DNA of 64,000 bases, from the NCBI GenBank assembly GCA_026936325.1, contig JAPTHN010000015.1, positions 6,844,767 to 6,908,766 on the forward strand. Reading direction: 5' to 3'. Numbering within the stretch: the first letter of the stretch is position 1; every line of letters starts with the position of its first letter. Positions 11,996 to 24,300 of this stretch are shown here, in pieces. The notes beneath the pieces were generated by a model. The model worked only from the letters and a program-made list of their open reading frames with translations. It ran no database searches and was not told the origin of the DNA. Source of the DNA: Platynereis dumerilii (Eukaryota > Annelida > Polychaeta > Phyllodocida > Nereididae). Both the position numbers and the translations under genes were made by a program.

Positions 11996-14909
11996 ATCAC
12001 AAAATGTCTTCAAAATTTTTTCTCTACATTTTGTAGTTCACTATTTTCAAAGTAACTAAACCATGGGTTATGTGTTTTTCCCAATTGCAAGACTTACATT
12101 TATTGTGACATCTGCAGCAGGTACTGAATGCTCGTATAGACAGCTGAAGTGCCAGTCATGTCATCCATGTCCAAGTGTAATCACATCAAAGCAGAATTGA
12201 ACACATTCACTGGGTAATCCAGGGAATATGTGTTAAATTATAAATATAATGAAGACATATTATAAATATATGAAGTCATATCAACTATTTTGAAATTGGA
12301 AGCTGTAGTGCACTCACTACACACAATTTTGAAATGGGGTTGGTCACAGATTTTCTAACATCACATGAAATTTCATGTTTTTGCCCATTTTTCGTTTGCT
12401 GACATTCCTCAGGACAAAAACGTTTTTTGCCAATTGGAGACACCTTTGGACACAACCTAGTATAAAATCAGGGAATGCTGAATAGAGAAATATGTTTCAC
12501 ATAATGTTTTGATAAATAGCTGTGTGTTCACCAAAACAGGCTGAAAATCATCATTTGTGAATATTTATATATATGACTATATGTATATGTCCAATATTTA
12601 AAATCCATCATTGTGCTGGCACTGGGATATTTCTAACTGCAAGATTTGGTGCAAGAATTAAAATTTCACAAATTAATCTCTTAATGTATTTATGATCAGT
12701 AGCCTATTTAAAATCCATCCTTGTGCTGGCACTGGGAAATTTCCACACCAGTAACCTCAACCAAACTGAGAGTGAGGCTCTGTAACATCACTATAGCAAC
12801 CCTTTTTTCCACCCATCTCCTTAGGTTACCTTTTTAAGAAAAGGTAACAAATACATTTTTATCATAAAAATAATTTATTTTACAAGTGATTTTTATGGCA
12901 TCTCACTGCTTCATAGGTGAGCGACAAAGCAAAGGGATACCATAATACTAACCTAACAGTGCACCAAAATAAAGTCTTGGGGGTCACCAATATTATAACA
13001 GTCGGACAAGGCTCTGGATTTTACTCCCTGGAACAAACTGATTTTTCTCACAAAAAGTGACGACAAACTTTTTTTTTATAACCCAGTGACAAACATTTTA
13101 ATCGTAATTGTAGCATTACAGTTCCCCAGCTACAGATTGAAGCTAATATTTTCTTTTTTTTTCATGTGCAAAACAAACTTTTTTTTTCAGTTAATCTTAT
13201 AAATATACAAAGCATTTGGCATTTTCCGTATTTTCTTTATTAAAAGCACGCCACTTGATAAAATTTTAATCAAAATTCCATCATCAAAAATTGGACTTAC
13301 CTGAAGTTTTTAATGCAAAAAACTATAATTCGCCATCTCATTGTTACATCTGCCCACCAGGCATGTAATGCTAAGAATAGGGTACCTAAGTAAAACGTTT
13401 TGACTTCTTACGGAGTCAAGTATGATAAATCCTAACAGGATGGCTTTCCCAGCAGGGTTGACAGATTCAGGTTCACTAACCTTCAATTTTTGTTCATGGT
13501 TTCCGCAACACCGTATGAATAGTTTTCTTTTTGGCATGAAATTATAGAAGGAATGTGCCCATCCAATGGACTAAATAATATTTTTGTACCTATTCCAATT
13601 TTCCAGGAAATACAGCTTTATCCAAAATTGGATGTTTACCCTCCTTGGCTCTAGTATTGTCAGGCCGATTTATGCAGAAAAACATTGACTTCACATGTGT
13701 CAGATGCTGTTTTCCCATGGAAATAGTTGTCCTACAGGGCGAAACCTATATCAACTTGTATGAAATTGAATTTACAACATTATAGCATTACTTAAAAGTT
13801 GCTGCACCCTAAATTTATCGTGCTGCTGTGGTAGTACTACATGCGTTATATTTTCAAGCAATTTAAGTAGAAATAGGATGGAATGGAAATTCAACCCTAC
13901 TCTGCTGATACCTTGTCACCAATGCCTAAGAATATTTCATTTACTTATAAATAGTTAGACATTGTCTTATTTTTACACCTGAGTGCTTTCATATATAGCT
14001 TTGTATACAGAGCTAATCCTGGATTCGGAAATTGAGCTCTAACCGCAACATGATACATGATAATTATATTTGTGCATTTTCACTCATTTTTCCGACTTTT
14101 GTTCACAAAAACCTCCCTCAAATCGGATTTATTACTCAGAAAATTATGCCATGTTAAGACAAATATCCAGAATATTGTTTTCAACAACTTCTGAAACTTT
14201 GAAAATGATCAGATGATTGAGAGCTGAATTATTAAGCAAAAAACAGACTCCATTTTGTTATAGTTACTCTCATAATCTCTGCCCAGCAGGATGACGTCAC
14301 ATTTCAGCATCTGAAAATTGTGATGCAGGGCCAACTTTGAGGGTTCTGTAAGACCATTTATATTCCCACAATTGGCTCCTATATACCCTCATTGTAAAGG
14401 CGATGTTTTCTAGTATTTTCCAGGACTATAGACTCTCATTTCAAATCTTTTTGCGTGTATTGGTAATTTGTTAAAGTTATGGTACTTTTGCATTTCATGA
14501 AAACAAGGTTTACTTATTCACATCTCACAAATTAGTTTATGAATTGCACCACGATTTTATTTTTGCTTTTTGATATACTAAAGTAACTCTATTCACCAGT
14601 ATATCCACTTTTTTATGACAGGGATGCTCAAGCCAGTAATATTGAATCAAAAGTGAGCTATTTTCCTTTTTTACCACAAAACTAAAAAAACGGGATTTTA
14701 GCATATTTCAAAGTGGAATAAAATGAAACCTGCAAGAGATATAGCAAAAGTGAAAAGCTATACGTAAAGTACAACTCCTAAATGTAATTTACCTAAAATT
14801 TCAACCTTCTATGTTTAATAGCTTGGCCGCTGGGAATTTTCAAACATTACCTAAATTTCAAAGCTGTAAAGTGCAAATCGGCCAGAATCGGTCCAAATCG
14901 TAAATCTGG

Positions 14910-14923
14910 GTTGCCATGGCAAC
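14910..14923. promoter_or_regulatory. X-box-like perfect palindrome GTTGCCATGGCAAC
   Basis: A perfect RFX-type X-box near the right end of the 5-kb TTAA element, of the same type as the motifs at 9171 and 9828. Function is inferred only. Confidence 0.3.
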
Positions 14924-17540
14924 CAGGCGACATATTAAGAAAATGACCTTACCATGGAATTTAGTTACCTATAGGGGTAAAATGAGCCAAGTATCGCGGA
15001 ATTTGGTCGACCACCCCGTGCCACTTTTTTCTCAAAATCTGCAGTTTTCTCTGACAATGACTCTTAAGCTCAGTCTGCGGTTTTGATCGCCCTTCTACTC
15101 ATTGCTGTGTCCCCTTTTTGTCCTAATTACCCTACCAAGTGTGTACATACAGGACATTTAGCCCCAATCATCCATCCATTCATTCTGTCTCCCTTTGATG
15201 ATCAACATTCCAGAAGATATAATAGAAACCATATATTTGGATCGACCTGCCTACTGAAATGTGTCTTACAAATGGCTGGGATAGATAGACAGAGAGATCA
15301 CCATCTATCCCTTTGTGTGTGTAAGATACTGTGTATCCGTTATATTCCCACTGTGATGATCATAGATGGTATGGATTTCGAAAAGTTTGATCGAACATTA
15401 ATTTAAACTGGGAGTGCAGGCTATGCGAAGCGGTATATAGTATTTTGCAGTAAATCATTAAATTTTGTATTTGAACAGAAGGTTAATGTGCCACTAAATT
15501 AGAATATGCTTTTAGAACCAGAAAAAAAACCAACTTTACAAGCATAACAACATGTAGTACACAAGGGCCATGTTTATGATTGATAGTGTGATGAACGAGG
15601 CTAGTGTTCATTTTCATTGTTTACACAAACTTGGTGGTTGTTTAGCATGTTCCTTTTTGTCATTCATAATGTGCTATCATCCTGCTTTATCTAAAATATA
15701 CAAAATTAACGATTTTTGTTTTTGTTTTTAGAGCTCCTCTTTTTGAACTGCTGATATGAGCTTGGCAAAAAGCTAGTTGTATTTTACGCCATTTTATCTT
15801 CAAAGGCTGCTATCGAATGCGTATCCGTTAATGGTTATACATAATGGCACATATCCGTCGGAGCATATTTGGATAACAATGAAACATGCATTTTACGATG
15901 CTTTCACTCAAACATAAGTAAATGCGTCTTTTATCAATCCATAAAGCCACTGTTCCATGCTGTTATCTCTTATCTGATATTAAGCTTACCTGCACCACCA
16001 TCCTTCTGTTATGTGTTTAGAATGGAACGCTCCCAAATCTCCTCAAACCACATAGTTCTTATCAACCGGTTTACCTCTGCCACCTTAGTTTTTTAAAAGT
16101 CGTTTTTCAGCAACAATCATATCTTCAAAAGGTCTTTGCAAAGAAGTAACAGTTCCAAGTCATTTCAATGTCAGGATGGAGTTAAGCTCAGGTTAAACCA
16201 AGTCATCTTGCTCCTGTCATTGGCTTGATTTGAGCATTAATCATTGGAATTGTTGCCACCATTTACTGGTTCCTTGCCTTCTTTGTACTCGTTTCTAGTT
16301 TCGCTTTTATGTTATGTTTCTCTCATCCTTTGTTCAGTCCTGATTTGAATTTATTTTCTGTCAATATCACTTTGTCGCCTTGTTACCAACTGGTCCTTCT
16401 TTGTCATGCTATTTTCTACCTATTATAATTTTATTTGCCGGCACTATTTTTGCAATAAACTCTGACAAATGACTGACATATTGAGGGTTGACTTATTGAA
16501 ACCTTTCTTATTTCTCACTTTGCTTTGTGAACACTAAGCAGTCTTTTATTCACCAAAGAATTGACCTTTTCAGACTTTTTCAGACCATTAACACTCTCTG
16601 CCAAAATGAAAGCTCCTTTTCTTCCACAAGTGATTCTTGTCATTGAATCCGTTTTCTTGGAACAATTCACTAAAACATTTATTTTTTCTCATTCTGTTGT
16701 AGTTTTCTACCTAGTTAATTAGTTTTAGGGTACTTTTCAAGTGAGAGTTGTTCAAAACTTGATTGCCTCCTCAAGTTAGACAAGCAGAAAGCTGTCCATT
16801 TGCTATTTCTGTGGTTTGCATGCAGTGGCAATATATTCCTAGCTGCAGTTTGACCATAAGCCTCAGGCAGTGATCTCGGATGTCCTGATACGCTGAATCC
16901 AGTAGAACATCTTATCAGTGCATCCCTGGCTGGTAGCACGGTAACAGCCGGTTACAACAGTAGCTAAGTGGAAGCTTGCTTAATAAAATGCTTCTGGATT
17001 CTTAGCGACAAGCTACAAATAGGTAGGATGTAAAACTGGTCCTTTTGCCATTTTGCCAGGCCATTACAGAGAACGTAGGAGCCGGGTAGGCTATTGAGTG
17101 TTTAGCAGACCTTCAACACTGATCTGGCAGATTGCAAGAGACTATCTGCCCCCCCCCCCCCTCTTTATGTTACAAACCTTTATTGCCTGTGCCATTCCCT
17201 AATCCTTCTTGAATTGTAAGATTTCTTTCTTAATTTAGACTGATTCCTGCTGAATCCTGATTCCCGGCTGCACAGTTAGTAACCTAGTTACTATTTCTGA
17301 TGCCAGGCAGATGTGCAAGAAACCATTGAAGATGTCTGGAGGAAAGACACCCATCTTCTCCTTGACCACCATGTCAATATCGAAAGTTGTTATCTAGAAG
17401 CTTCCCTCGACATTTCTTCAGCCATTTGTGACTAACAATCATTTCTTCAAAAAGGTCCTTTCGAGAAAGTTGCAGTCCCTGATAATTTCGGAGTTAGACT
17501 TGAGTGAAACCAAAGTCAAGCCAGAGAGTCAAGCCAAGTT

Positions 17541-17785
17541 GCATTGCTTCCGGCTTTTTGCAGATTGATTGGCGGTCCATTCAAAATAATTTCCTTATTG
17601 CTATCTGACTGCATTACATAATTGACAGTTATTTGTAGTTGTTCTGGTCGTATTATTAGGTGAACACCTTAAATAGTTTGAGTTCTTAATCTTCAGACAA
17701 CAGTGGCGTCCTGGCCGAGTTGTGGGGCACTGAGACTATCATGAGCCTTCATAGGTGTTCATTTTGGTCTTCCTGTTAGTATTAA
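17541..17785. repeat. Displaced near-identical copy of 19636-19876
   Basis: About 245 bp running from 'gcattgctt' through 'tggcggtccattc', 'attattaggtgaacacc' and 'gtcctggccgagttg' to 'tagtattaag' is almost identical to the stretch in its normal unit position at 19636-19876. It interrupts the join between 'gccaagtt' (17535) and 'atctggctcctgtc' (17790), which is continuous at about 23840-23860 in unit 4. Confidence 0.7.
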
Positions 17786-18731
17786 GTTATCTGGCTCCTG
17801 TCTTTGGCTTGATTTGAACATTTGTCGTCGAAATTGTTGCTGCAAGTTACTGGCTCTTTACCTTATATCATTTTCTTTTTTGTATTAATTGTCTCCTGAT
17901 TTGAATTCTTGCTCTCAACATGATGTGTTGCCTTTGAACTAAATTACATTTCTTAGTTGTGTTTTTTATTCTATCTATTTCTTTCATCTCAATTCTTTCT
18001 GCTTTTTCTCTTTCCTTTTGCATCGCATGTAGTCAGTAAGCCAGCCCCGCAAAAATCTGGATTTCTGTGTGCTCAGATCCACGTATCCACAAAATATAAG
18101 TTTTTTTGGGTACTTTTTTGGCCTCTCTGATTGCTGTTATTTTCACTATTTTGAGCTTCTATTGATTATTCTCTGCTCTATTTTTGTCCAAATAAACTGT
18201 TTGGTCCCTTTCTATGTAGGGGTAATTGTTTCCACTGTCAAAGGGAGTGTTTTAAAAATGGTTATTTCACGAGAATGTTATTTTTCTATCTCTCCGGAAA
18301 GTTCTTGTTTACAGCATATTGTGTGTGATGCTTATTTGATGTAATTTGAACAGGTTACCAACTAAGAAAATTAAGTAAGAATAGCTGCTCTTCTAATCGG
18401 CACACTGATGCAGTGTCATTAGTGCATAAAAATGTGTCTGAACTACAGATGCAAAAGCTATTCTAAGTCAATCTAGAAAAATTCATCGAAGAAACTGAAT
18501 GCAGAAAGTTTACTGCAATAATTGATGACCTTATTTCTCATAGAATGGTTCGCCTTCATTCTCTCTGTTCTGTGATAAATTGCACTTGTAACAGTCTAGA
18601 CATGTTTCTTAAAATAATTTTCCCTTTTGCAAAATATTTATTTAGTAGATTTCTTATGCAATAAGGCATTGAGTGGCAGCAAGAGTAGCTCCATCGGAAT
18701 AGGTCAGGATTTTCATCTAAGCAGCTGTTTG

Positions 18732-19075
18732 TTTCATGTGCAGCTGGGTGGTGTAGTGGTTAAGGTTCCCGCCTGCTCCGCTGAAGGTCTTTGCCTGCAT
18801 GGGTTCGACTCCCGGTTGGGGAACCCGAAATTTTCAGTGGACCTTTATGAGCAAAATCCAAGCTGGATGTCGTTCGGATGAGACGTTAAATTGGCGGCCC
18901 CTTGTATCAGTGTCTGTGCTGGGCAAGTAAAAGATCCCTCGCATGGGGTAAATGTGTAACATGTTGAGGACTCCTGCTCTCTCTCTCATCTCATCAATCA
19001 ACCCTCGTGAGCGCCCAGAACTGGGCTTAGAGGGCTGCACTTACAATATCTATCTATCTATCTATATCTATCTAT
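18732..19075 (+). mobile_element. tRNA-derived SINE with (TATC)n tail
   Basis: The head has an A box (TGGTGTAGTGGTTAAGG, about 18750-18766) and a B box (GGTTCGACTCC, 18802-18812). A body of about 200 bp with 'ggatgagacgttaaattgg' follows, and the tail is (TATC)n. It is flanked by GTTTG on both sides (18727-18731 and 19076-19080). The empty site 'gcagctgtttgagttgc' is present at about 5755 and 24796. Transcription by RNA polymerase III from the internal boxes is expected for this class. Mobilisation would depend on a partner LINE sharing the tail. Confidence 0.8.
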
Positions 19076-20437
19076 GTTTGAGTTGCTCTATTATTCATAA
19101 GCCATCTTCCAGGTGGCTCGTCTCGGTCAAAGTCTTTTTCTTGGGACCATGTCACCTGTGTTGCCAGCCTCTTAAACCTAATTTCCCTTTGACCTGATTC
19201 TGATGAATGTTTTGGCAACAGATTATCTTTTTCTATTAAAGACATGTGCTGATGACCATCTATCTACAATTTATCTTAGTATGTATTTGACAAACCAGGT
19301 AGAGATAATGCATCACTTTTTGTGTGTGATTATATCACAGAACCTCTACAGCCTTCAAATATTAATTGATTATGTGTGGGTGTTTATATATTAGTTGTGG
19401 TTTTTCAACCCAATTAGGTGGAGAGTTTGGCTTTCAAGTGCTTTGTTCTTCCTTTTTGATAAGACAATTTCCTGGCACTTGGGGCCAAGAATGGCTATTT
19501 TAGGTGCCATTACACCACGGTCGGGAAATCAAGCCAACTACAAAGGTAACAAAAATAGTCGTTAGTGAGGAAATATCACCTTCAGTGCATGTGCAAAGGT
19601 GTTTGATTAATGGTGTATGATGTAATGTCATGCATTGCTTACTGCTTTTTGCAGATCGATTGGCAGTCCATTCAAAATAATTTCCATATTGCTATCTGAC
19701 TGCATTACATAATTGACAGTTATTTGTAGTTGTTCTGGTCGTATTATTAGGTGAACACCTTAAATAGTTTGAGTTCTTAATCTTCAGACAACAGTGGCGT
19801 CCTGGCCGAGTTGTGGGGCACTGAGACTATCATGAGCCTTCATAGGTGTTCATTTTGGTCTTTCTGTTAGTATTAAGCGTATGTCTTAAGCATATGTCAA
19901 GCAGGTAAAGGAGGTGGAAAGTAAAGAAGAAAACAAACAGGATACATGTAACTGTAAAACCATTTCTACTCACATGGAGGTTTGACCATCATTCCTTAAA
20001 TATCTAGTTGCCAATTGCATTCGACCTTTGAAGACAACACACTCGGAGTTGTGGTTGAACTGTAGTATTAGTTCATCTCTGAAGTCACTTGGTGGCATCT
20101 TAGGCTAGTAACAGGCAGGACAGGTGTCCGCACAGTCTGTTAATATGTGTGCTGCCAGGGGCAGCTTAGTCCAGTTCCATTTCTCGGACAGCTCTTGAAC
20201 AGTACAGAGCTAGCTGTACATGATTAGTTTTTTGTGGGCATTGGATGGGCATTGGATTACTCAGCTAGAAGAGTCAATTGGTTGGAGTGCCTCTGTGCAC
20301 ATGGTTATTGCCACATGGTCTAATGCACATGGTTGTGTTAATTTCTTCACTTATGGACCTCTGCCCCTCAGGCTGGGGTATTTTTCAACTGTACATGTGA
20401 AACATGGGAATAAATTGGTGAAAAGCTACTTTCGTTT

Positions 20438-20484
20438 TTGTGCGATCAGGTCGGTCACCTCTGTTTGTGCGATCAGGTCGGTCA
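20438..20484. repeat. Two-copy 27-bp tandem duplication
   Basis: TTGTGCGATCAGGTCGGTCA occurs perfectly twice, at 20438-20457 and 20465-20484. It is not seen in the other large-unit copies, so it is a local duplication. Confidence 0.7.
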
Positions 20485-21394
20485 AAATATCTTGCGTATT
20501 ATATCTGGGGTAATCCTGCTTTACTTCTTGTCACAATATAGTCTTTTGCATGGGATGCAGTGAGATAAAAGCAGATGCTGCAATCTTATCTTCCAGAACT
20601 CAGATCTTCACTGTCAGTCTCATTGAAACAGCACAGTAATTTCAATAAAACCAGGTTTATTCATTTCCTATCTAAGATTGCTCTTTTTCTGCTCTGCCTT
20701 TGATTGACTGAATGGGTTCCACACTTGGTCCCTTCATATGCTGGCAATCTATAAGCATTGTCTGGAGATGTAATCTTGATTAGCTGAGAGGTTATATATA
20801 TCCCCCTTAATTGTCCCATATCATTGACCGCATTACACATCTGTCATCTGCGTCTGTCAATTATCTTGTACGGGGGGTTTCCTGCTTTGGCCGGGACTTA
20901 CTGTTGTGTCCTCCTTCCATTCTTGTTAGCTTACCAGTTGTGTACATACAGGTCATTAAGCCCTAATCATCCATCCTTCCATTCTCTCTCACTCAGATAA
21001 TCAACATTCCAGAAGATATAATAGAAAGCATATATTTGGATCAACCCGCCTGCTGAAATGTGTCTTACAAATGGCTGGGATAAATAGACAGAGAGATCAT
21101 CATCTATCCCTTGTGTGTATATAATAGGCCTACATTGTATCCATTAGTATCCGTTACATCCCCTCTGTGATGATCATACATGGTATGGATTTCAAAAAGG
21201 TGGATCGAACATTCATTTAAACTAGGAGTGCAGGCTATGCAAAGCAGTTTAGTATTTTGTGGCAATTCAGAAAATATTGTGTTTGAAAAGAAGGTTAATG
21301 TGCCACTAAAGTATAATATGCTTTTAGAAGTATAAAAAATTACTTTAAAAGCATCACAACCTGTAGTACAAGGGCCATGTTTATGATTGATAGT

Positions 21395-24300
21395 GTGAGG
21401 AACGAAGCTAGGTGTTTCATTGTTTTCATAAATGCTGTGGTTGCTTTGCTTGCTTTTTTGTAATTCATCATGTGTCATTATCCTGTTTTATCCAAAATAT
21501 GCAAAATTAATGATTTTCATTTTTGTCTTTAGAACTCCCTTTTCGCACTGCAACTGCGCAAAAAGCTAGTGTATTTTCCGCCATTTTATCTTCAAAGGCT
21601 GCTATCGGTTGCATATTAATTAATGGTTATACATAATGGCACATCTCCGTTGGAGCATATTTGGATAACAATGAAACATGCATTTTACGATGCTTTCACT
21701 CGAACATTAGTAAAAGCTGTCTTTTATCTATCCATAAAACCATTGTTCCATGCTGTTACCTTTTCTCTGATATTAAGGTAACGTGTAGCACCACCCTTGT
21801 GTTATGTCACCAACTACATGTGTGTGATATTTAGACTAGCAGGAGGCTAGTCTCTAGAGACAGTAGAAGTTGTCAGGATCCTGTTGCCACACTCAATGTT
21901 TGTACGTACACGCTTGTTGTCTGCTAACTCATCATCACATGAGCTCAAGTAGCAGCTGCAATTGTCGTTTTTCCACATTTCCTACCTGTCAGTCAAGTGA
22001 ACTAAACCTTGATAATGTGACATGCCACATTCTTAAACAATTATTATACTTAGATCCGTATTAAATTGCTTTATTTCGACTGCAAATGCACAAATCCCCA
22101 TGCACTGAAAGAATAGTTCATTGTGTATCCACTAGATGGAGATTGACTGCGTTGCATTTCAATTACACCAGGTGGCATCTTGGGGCCAATATAGCTGCTC
22201 TCATCATGCTGTTGCACAGAACATTTTCAATCAAGCTATTTCTTGTCATTAAAGACACAGGAAAGACACAAAAGTACATTGCAATGCTATTAAAGTTTTG
22301 TTTAGGGAAAAATCTACACTTCTGGTAGGTTTTTAACAAAGCAACTCATTCGTTTTGCATAAATTTCATTCCCATTTCTTAATGGGTGATAATATGACTG
22401 TTTCTATGTTAATGATCTATTGACAAACATACATTTCCAATCAGTGATGACCATCAATGTTTACCATCAATGATGGCAGTCTATTCTGGTAATCAAGTGT
22501 AAGCTACCTGCTGATTGCCAAGGCCTGCTAGTCATGCTAATTTTAATTAGCCTTCATCTAGTTTACTTTGATTTATTTTTATTTGTCTCTGGGCTTGCTG
22601 ACCAAATCTTGACTGTCCAGCCAATTTTTAATTTCCTGCCGATTTTTTCTGTAACAATTACCGAAATATATGTTTTTGTTGGAATGGAGCGCTCCCAAAT
22701 CTCCTCGAACCACATAGTTCTTATCAACCAGTTTCCCTCCGCCACCTTAGTTTTCTAAAAAGTCATTTTTCATCAACAATCATCTCTTCAAAAGGTCTTG
22801 GCAAAGCCTTAGCAGTTGCAGGTCATGCCTATGTCAGAATCAAATGGAGCTCAAGATAAACAAAGTCATCTTGCTCCTGTCCTTGGCTTGATTTGATCAT
22901 TAATCATTGGAATTGTTGCCACCATTTACTTGTTCCTTGCTTTCTTTGTACTTGTGTTTCTTTCATCCTTTGTGAAGTCTTGATTGGAATTTATTTTCTG
23001 TCAATATTAGGCTAATTCACAAACTGTGAGTGTTGTTCAAAACTTGATTGCCATTTCAAGTTGGACAAGGAGAAAGCGGTCCATTTGGTATTTGTGTGGT
23101 TTACATGCAGTGGTAATAACACTCTTGGACGTCGTAGTGTCAGCAGCCATAGCATATCCCCAGCTGCAGTTTCACCATAAGCCACAGGCAGTGATCTCAG
23201 ATGTCCTGATGTGCTGTGTCCAGTAAAACATCCTATCAGTGCTGTCCTGGCTGGTAGCAAGCTAGCGGCCTGCTACAGTAGTGCCTAAGTGGAAACTTGC
23301 TTAATAAAATGCTTCTGGATCCTTCGCGACAAGCTACAGATAGGTAGGATGTAAAACTGGTCTTGTTGCCATTTTGCCAGGCCATTATGGAGAACGTAGG
23401 AGCCGGGTAGGGCTATTGGGTGTTCAGAAGACCTTCAACATTGATCTGCCATCAGCTTTCCCCTCTTTTATATTACAAACATTTATTACTTGTGTCACTC
23501 TGAATCCTTGTTGAACAGTAAGGTTTCTTCCTTAATCATGACTGATATTATTGAATCCAGATTCCCGACTGTCCAGTTAATGACCTTGTGACTATTTCTG
23601 ATGTCCGGGCAGATGTGCAAGAAACTATTGAAGATGTCTGGAGGCAAGATGCCATCTTCCTTGTCCACCTCTTTCGTATCAAAATTTATGATCAGCTAGC
23701 ATTCCTAAATCTACTTTTATTTCTTCCGCTATTTGTCACAAGCAATCATCTCTTCAAAAAGGTCCTTTTGTAGAAAGTTGCAGTCACAGATCGTTTAGGA
23801 GTTGGACTTGAGTCAAACCAAAGTCAAGTCAGGGTCAAGCCAAGTTATCTTGCTCCTGTCTTGGCTTGATTTGAACATTTGTCTTTGAAATTGTTGCTGC
23901 AACTTACTGGCTCTTTACCTTGTCACAGCTTCTTTTTCGTTCATGTCATATTTCGTTTTTGTCTTATTTGTATTCATTGTCTCCCAATTTAAATTCACGG
24001 TAGCTCAACCTAATTTGTTGCCTTTGAACCAAATCACATTTTCTTGCGTTTTTCTTGCTACCTATTCCTTTCATCTCAACTCTTTCTACTGTGTCTCTTT
24101 ACTTTGCATTGCTGTAGTCAGAAAGTCAACCCCTCAAAAATCTGGATTTCTTTTTGCCACACATCAAGAAAATATGAGGTTTTTTGGGTACTTTTTTGGC
24201 CTCTCTGATTGCTGTTATTTTCACTACTTTGAGCTTCTGTTGATTTTTTCTGCTCCTTTTTTGCCAAAATAAACTGTTTGGTCCCTTTCTATGTAGAGGT

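Larger units (their letters stand above)
10022..15063. mobile_element. 5.0-kb TTAA-flanked noncoding DNA transposon
   Basis: Perfect 29-bp terminal inverted repeats begin GAGTCATTGTCAGAGAAAAC at both ends. TTAA flanks each side (10018-10021 and 15064-15067). The empty site, 'gagttaagctcagtctg', is present at about 29047-29063 in the paralogous unit, which proves a clean insertion. Despite its 5,042 bp it has no frame longer than about 75 codons and no recognisable transposase. It is AT-rich and contains a tandem array of about 203 bp (10380-11995). A 75-codon minus frame at 13310-13537 is not recognised. It is large for a non-autonomous element. Either internal sequence expanded, or it derives from an autonomous element by replacement of its coding part. 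Confidence 0.8.
7263..15594. repeat. Repeat unit 2 (short type), carrying two TTAA insertions
   Basis: The unit sequence is 7263-9050, 9889-10017 and 15068-15594, interrupted by the elements at 9055-9884 and 10022-15063. It starts at the 'tatccactgtcaaaagg' landmark and is very similar to 26951-29580, the closest pair in the array. It has the short-type order: ccaggtggct (7635), cagccttcaaat (7880), gcatgcattg (8150), gtcctggccaag (8391), gcaatctatgaac (8816). A 67-codon minus-strand frame at 8696-8899 is nearly identical at 28380-28583 but is not kept open near 20640, so it is not treated as a gene. Confidence 0.7.
15595..21394. repeat. Repeat unit 3 (full length, SINE inserted)
   Basis: Full landmark order from 'ggctagtgttcat' (15599) through 'ttgttcaaaacttg' (16749), 'gcttctggattc' (16990), 'ccaggtggctcg' (19109, after the SINE), 'gcatgcattgc' region (19630), 'gcagtgagat' (20556) to 'gatgatcatacatgg' (21170). 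It carries an extra copy of the segment 19636-19876 at 17541-17785 and a poly(C) run at 17152. No conserved protein frame. Confidence 0.7.

Noticed and set aside
13310-13537. 75-codon minus frame beginning MPKRK, considered as a THAP-like start
   Set aside because: The required Cys/His spacing of a THAP domain is not present.
16715-16939. Similar minus frames at 16715-16939 and 23012-23260
   Set aside because: They lie in a duplicated unit block; the third copy near 4098-4320 has a stop, and no domain is recognised.
18741-18825. tRNA gene
   Set aside because: A and B boxes are present, but the sequence continues into a SINE body and tail with a target duplication.
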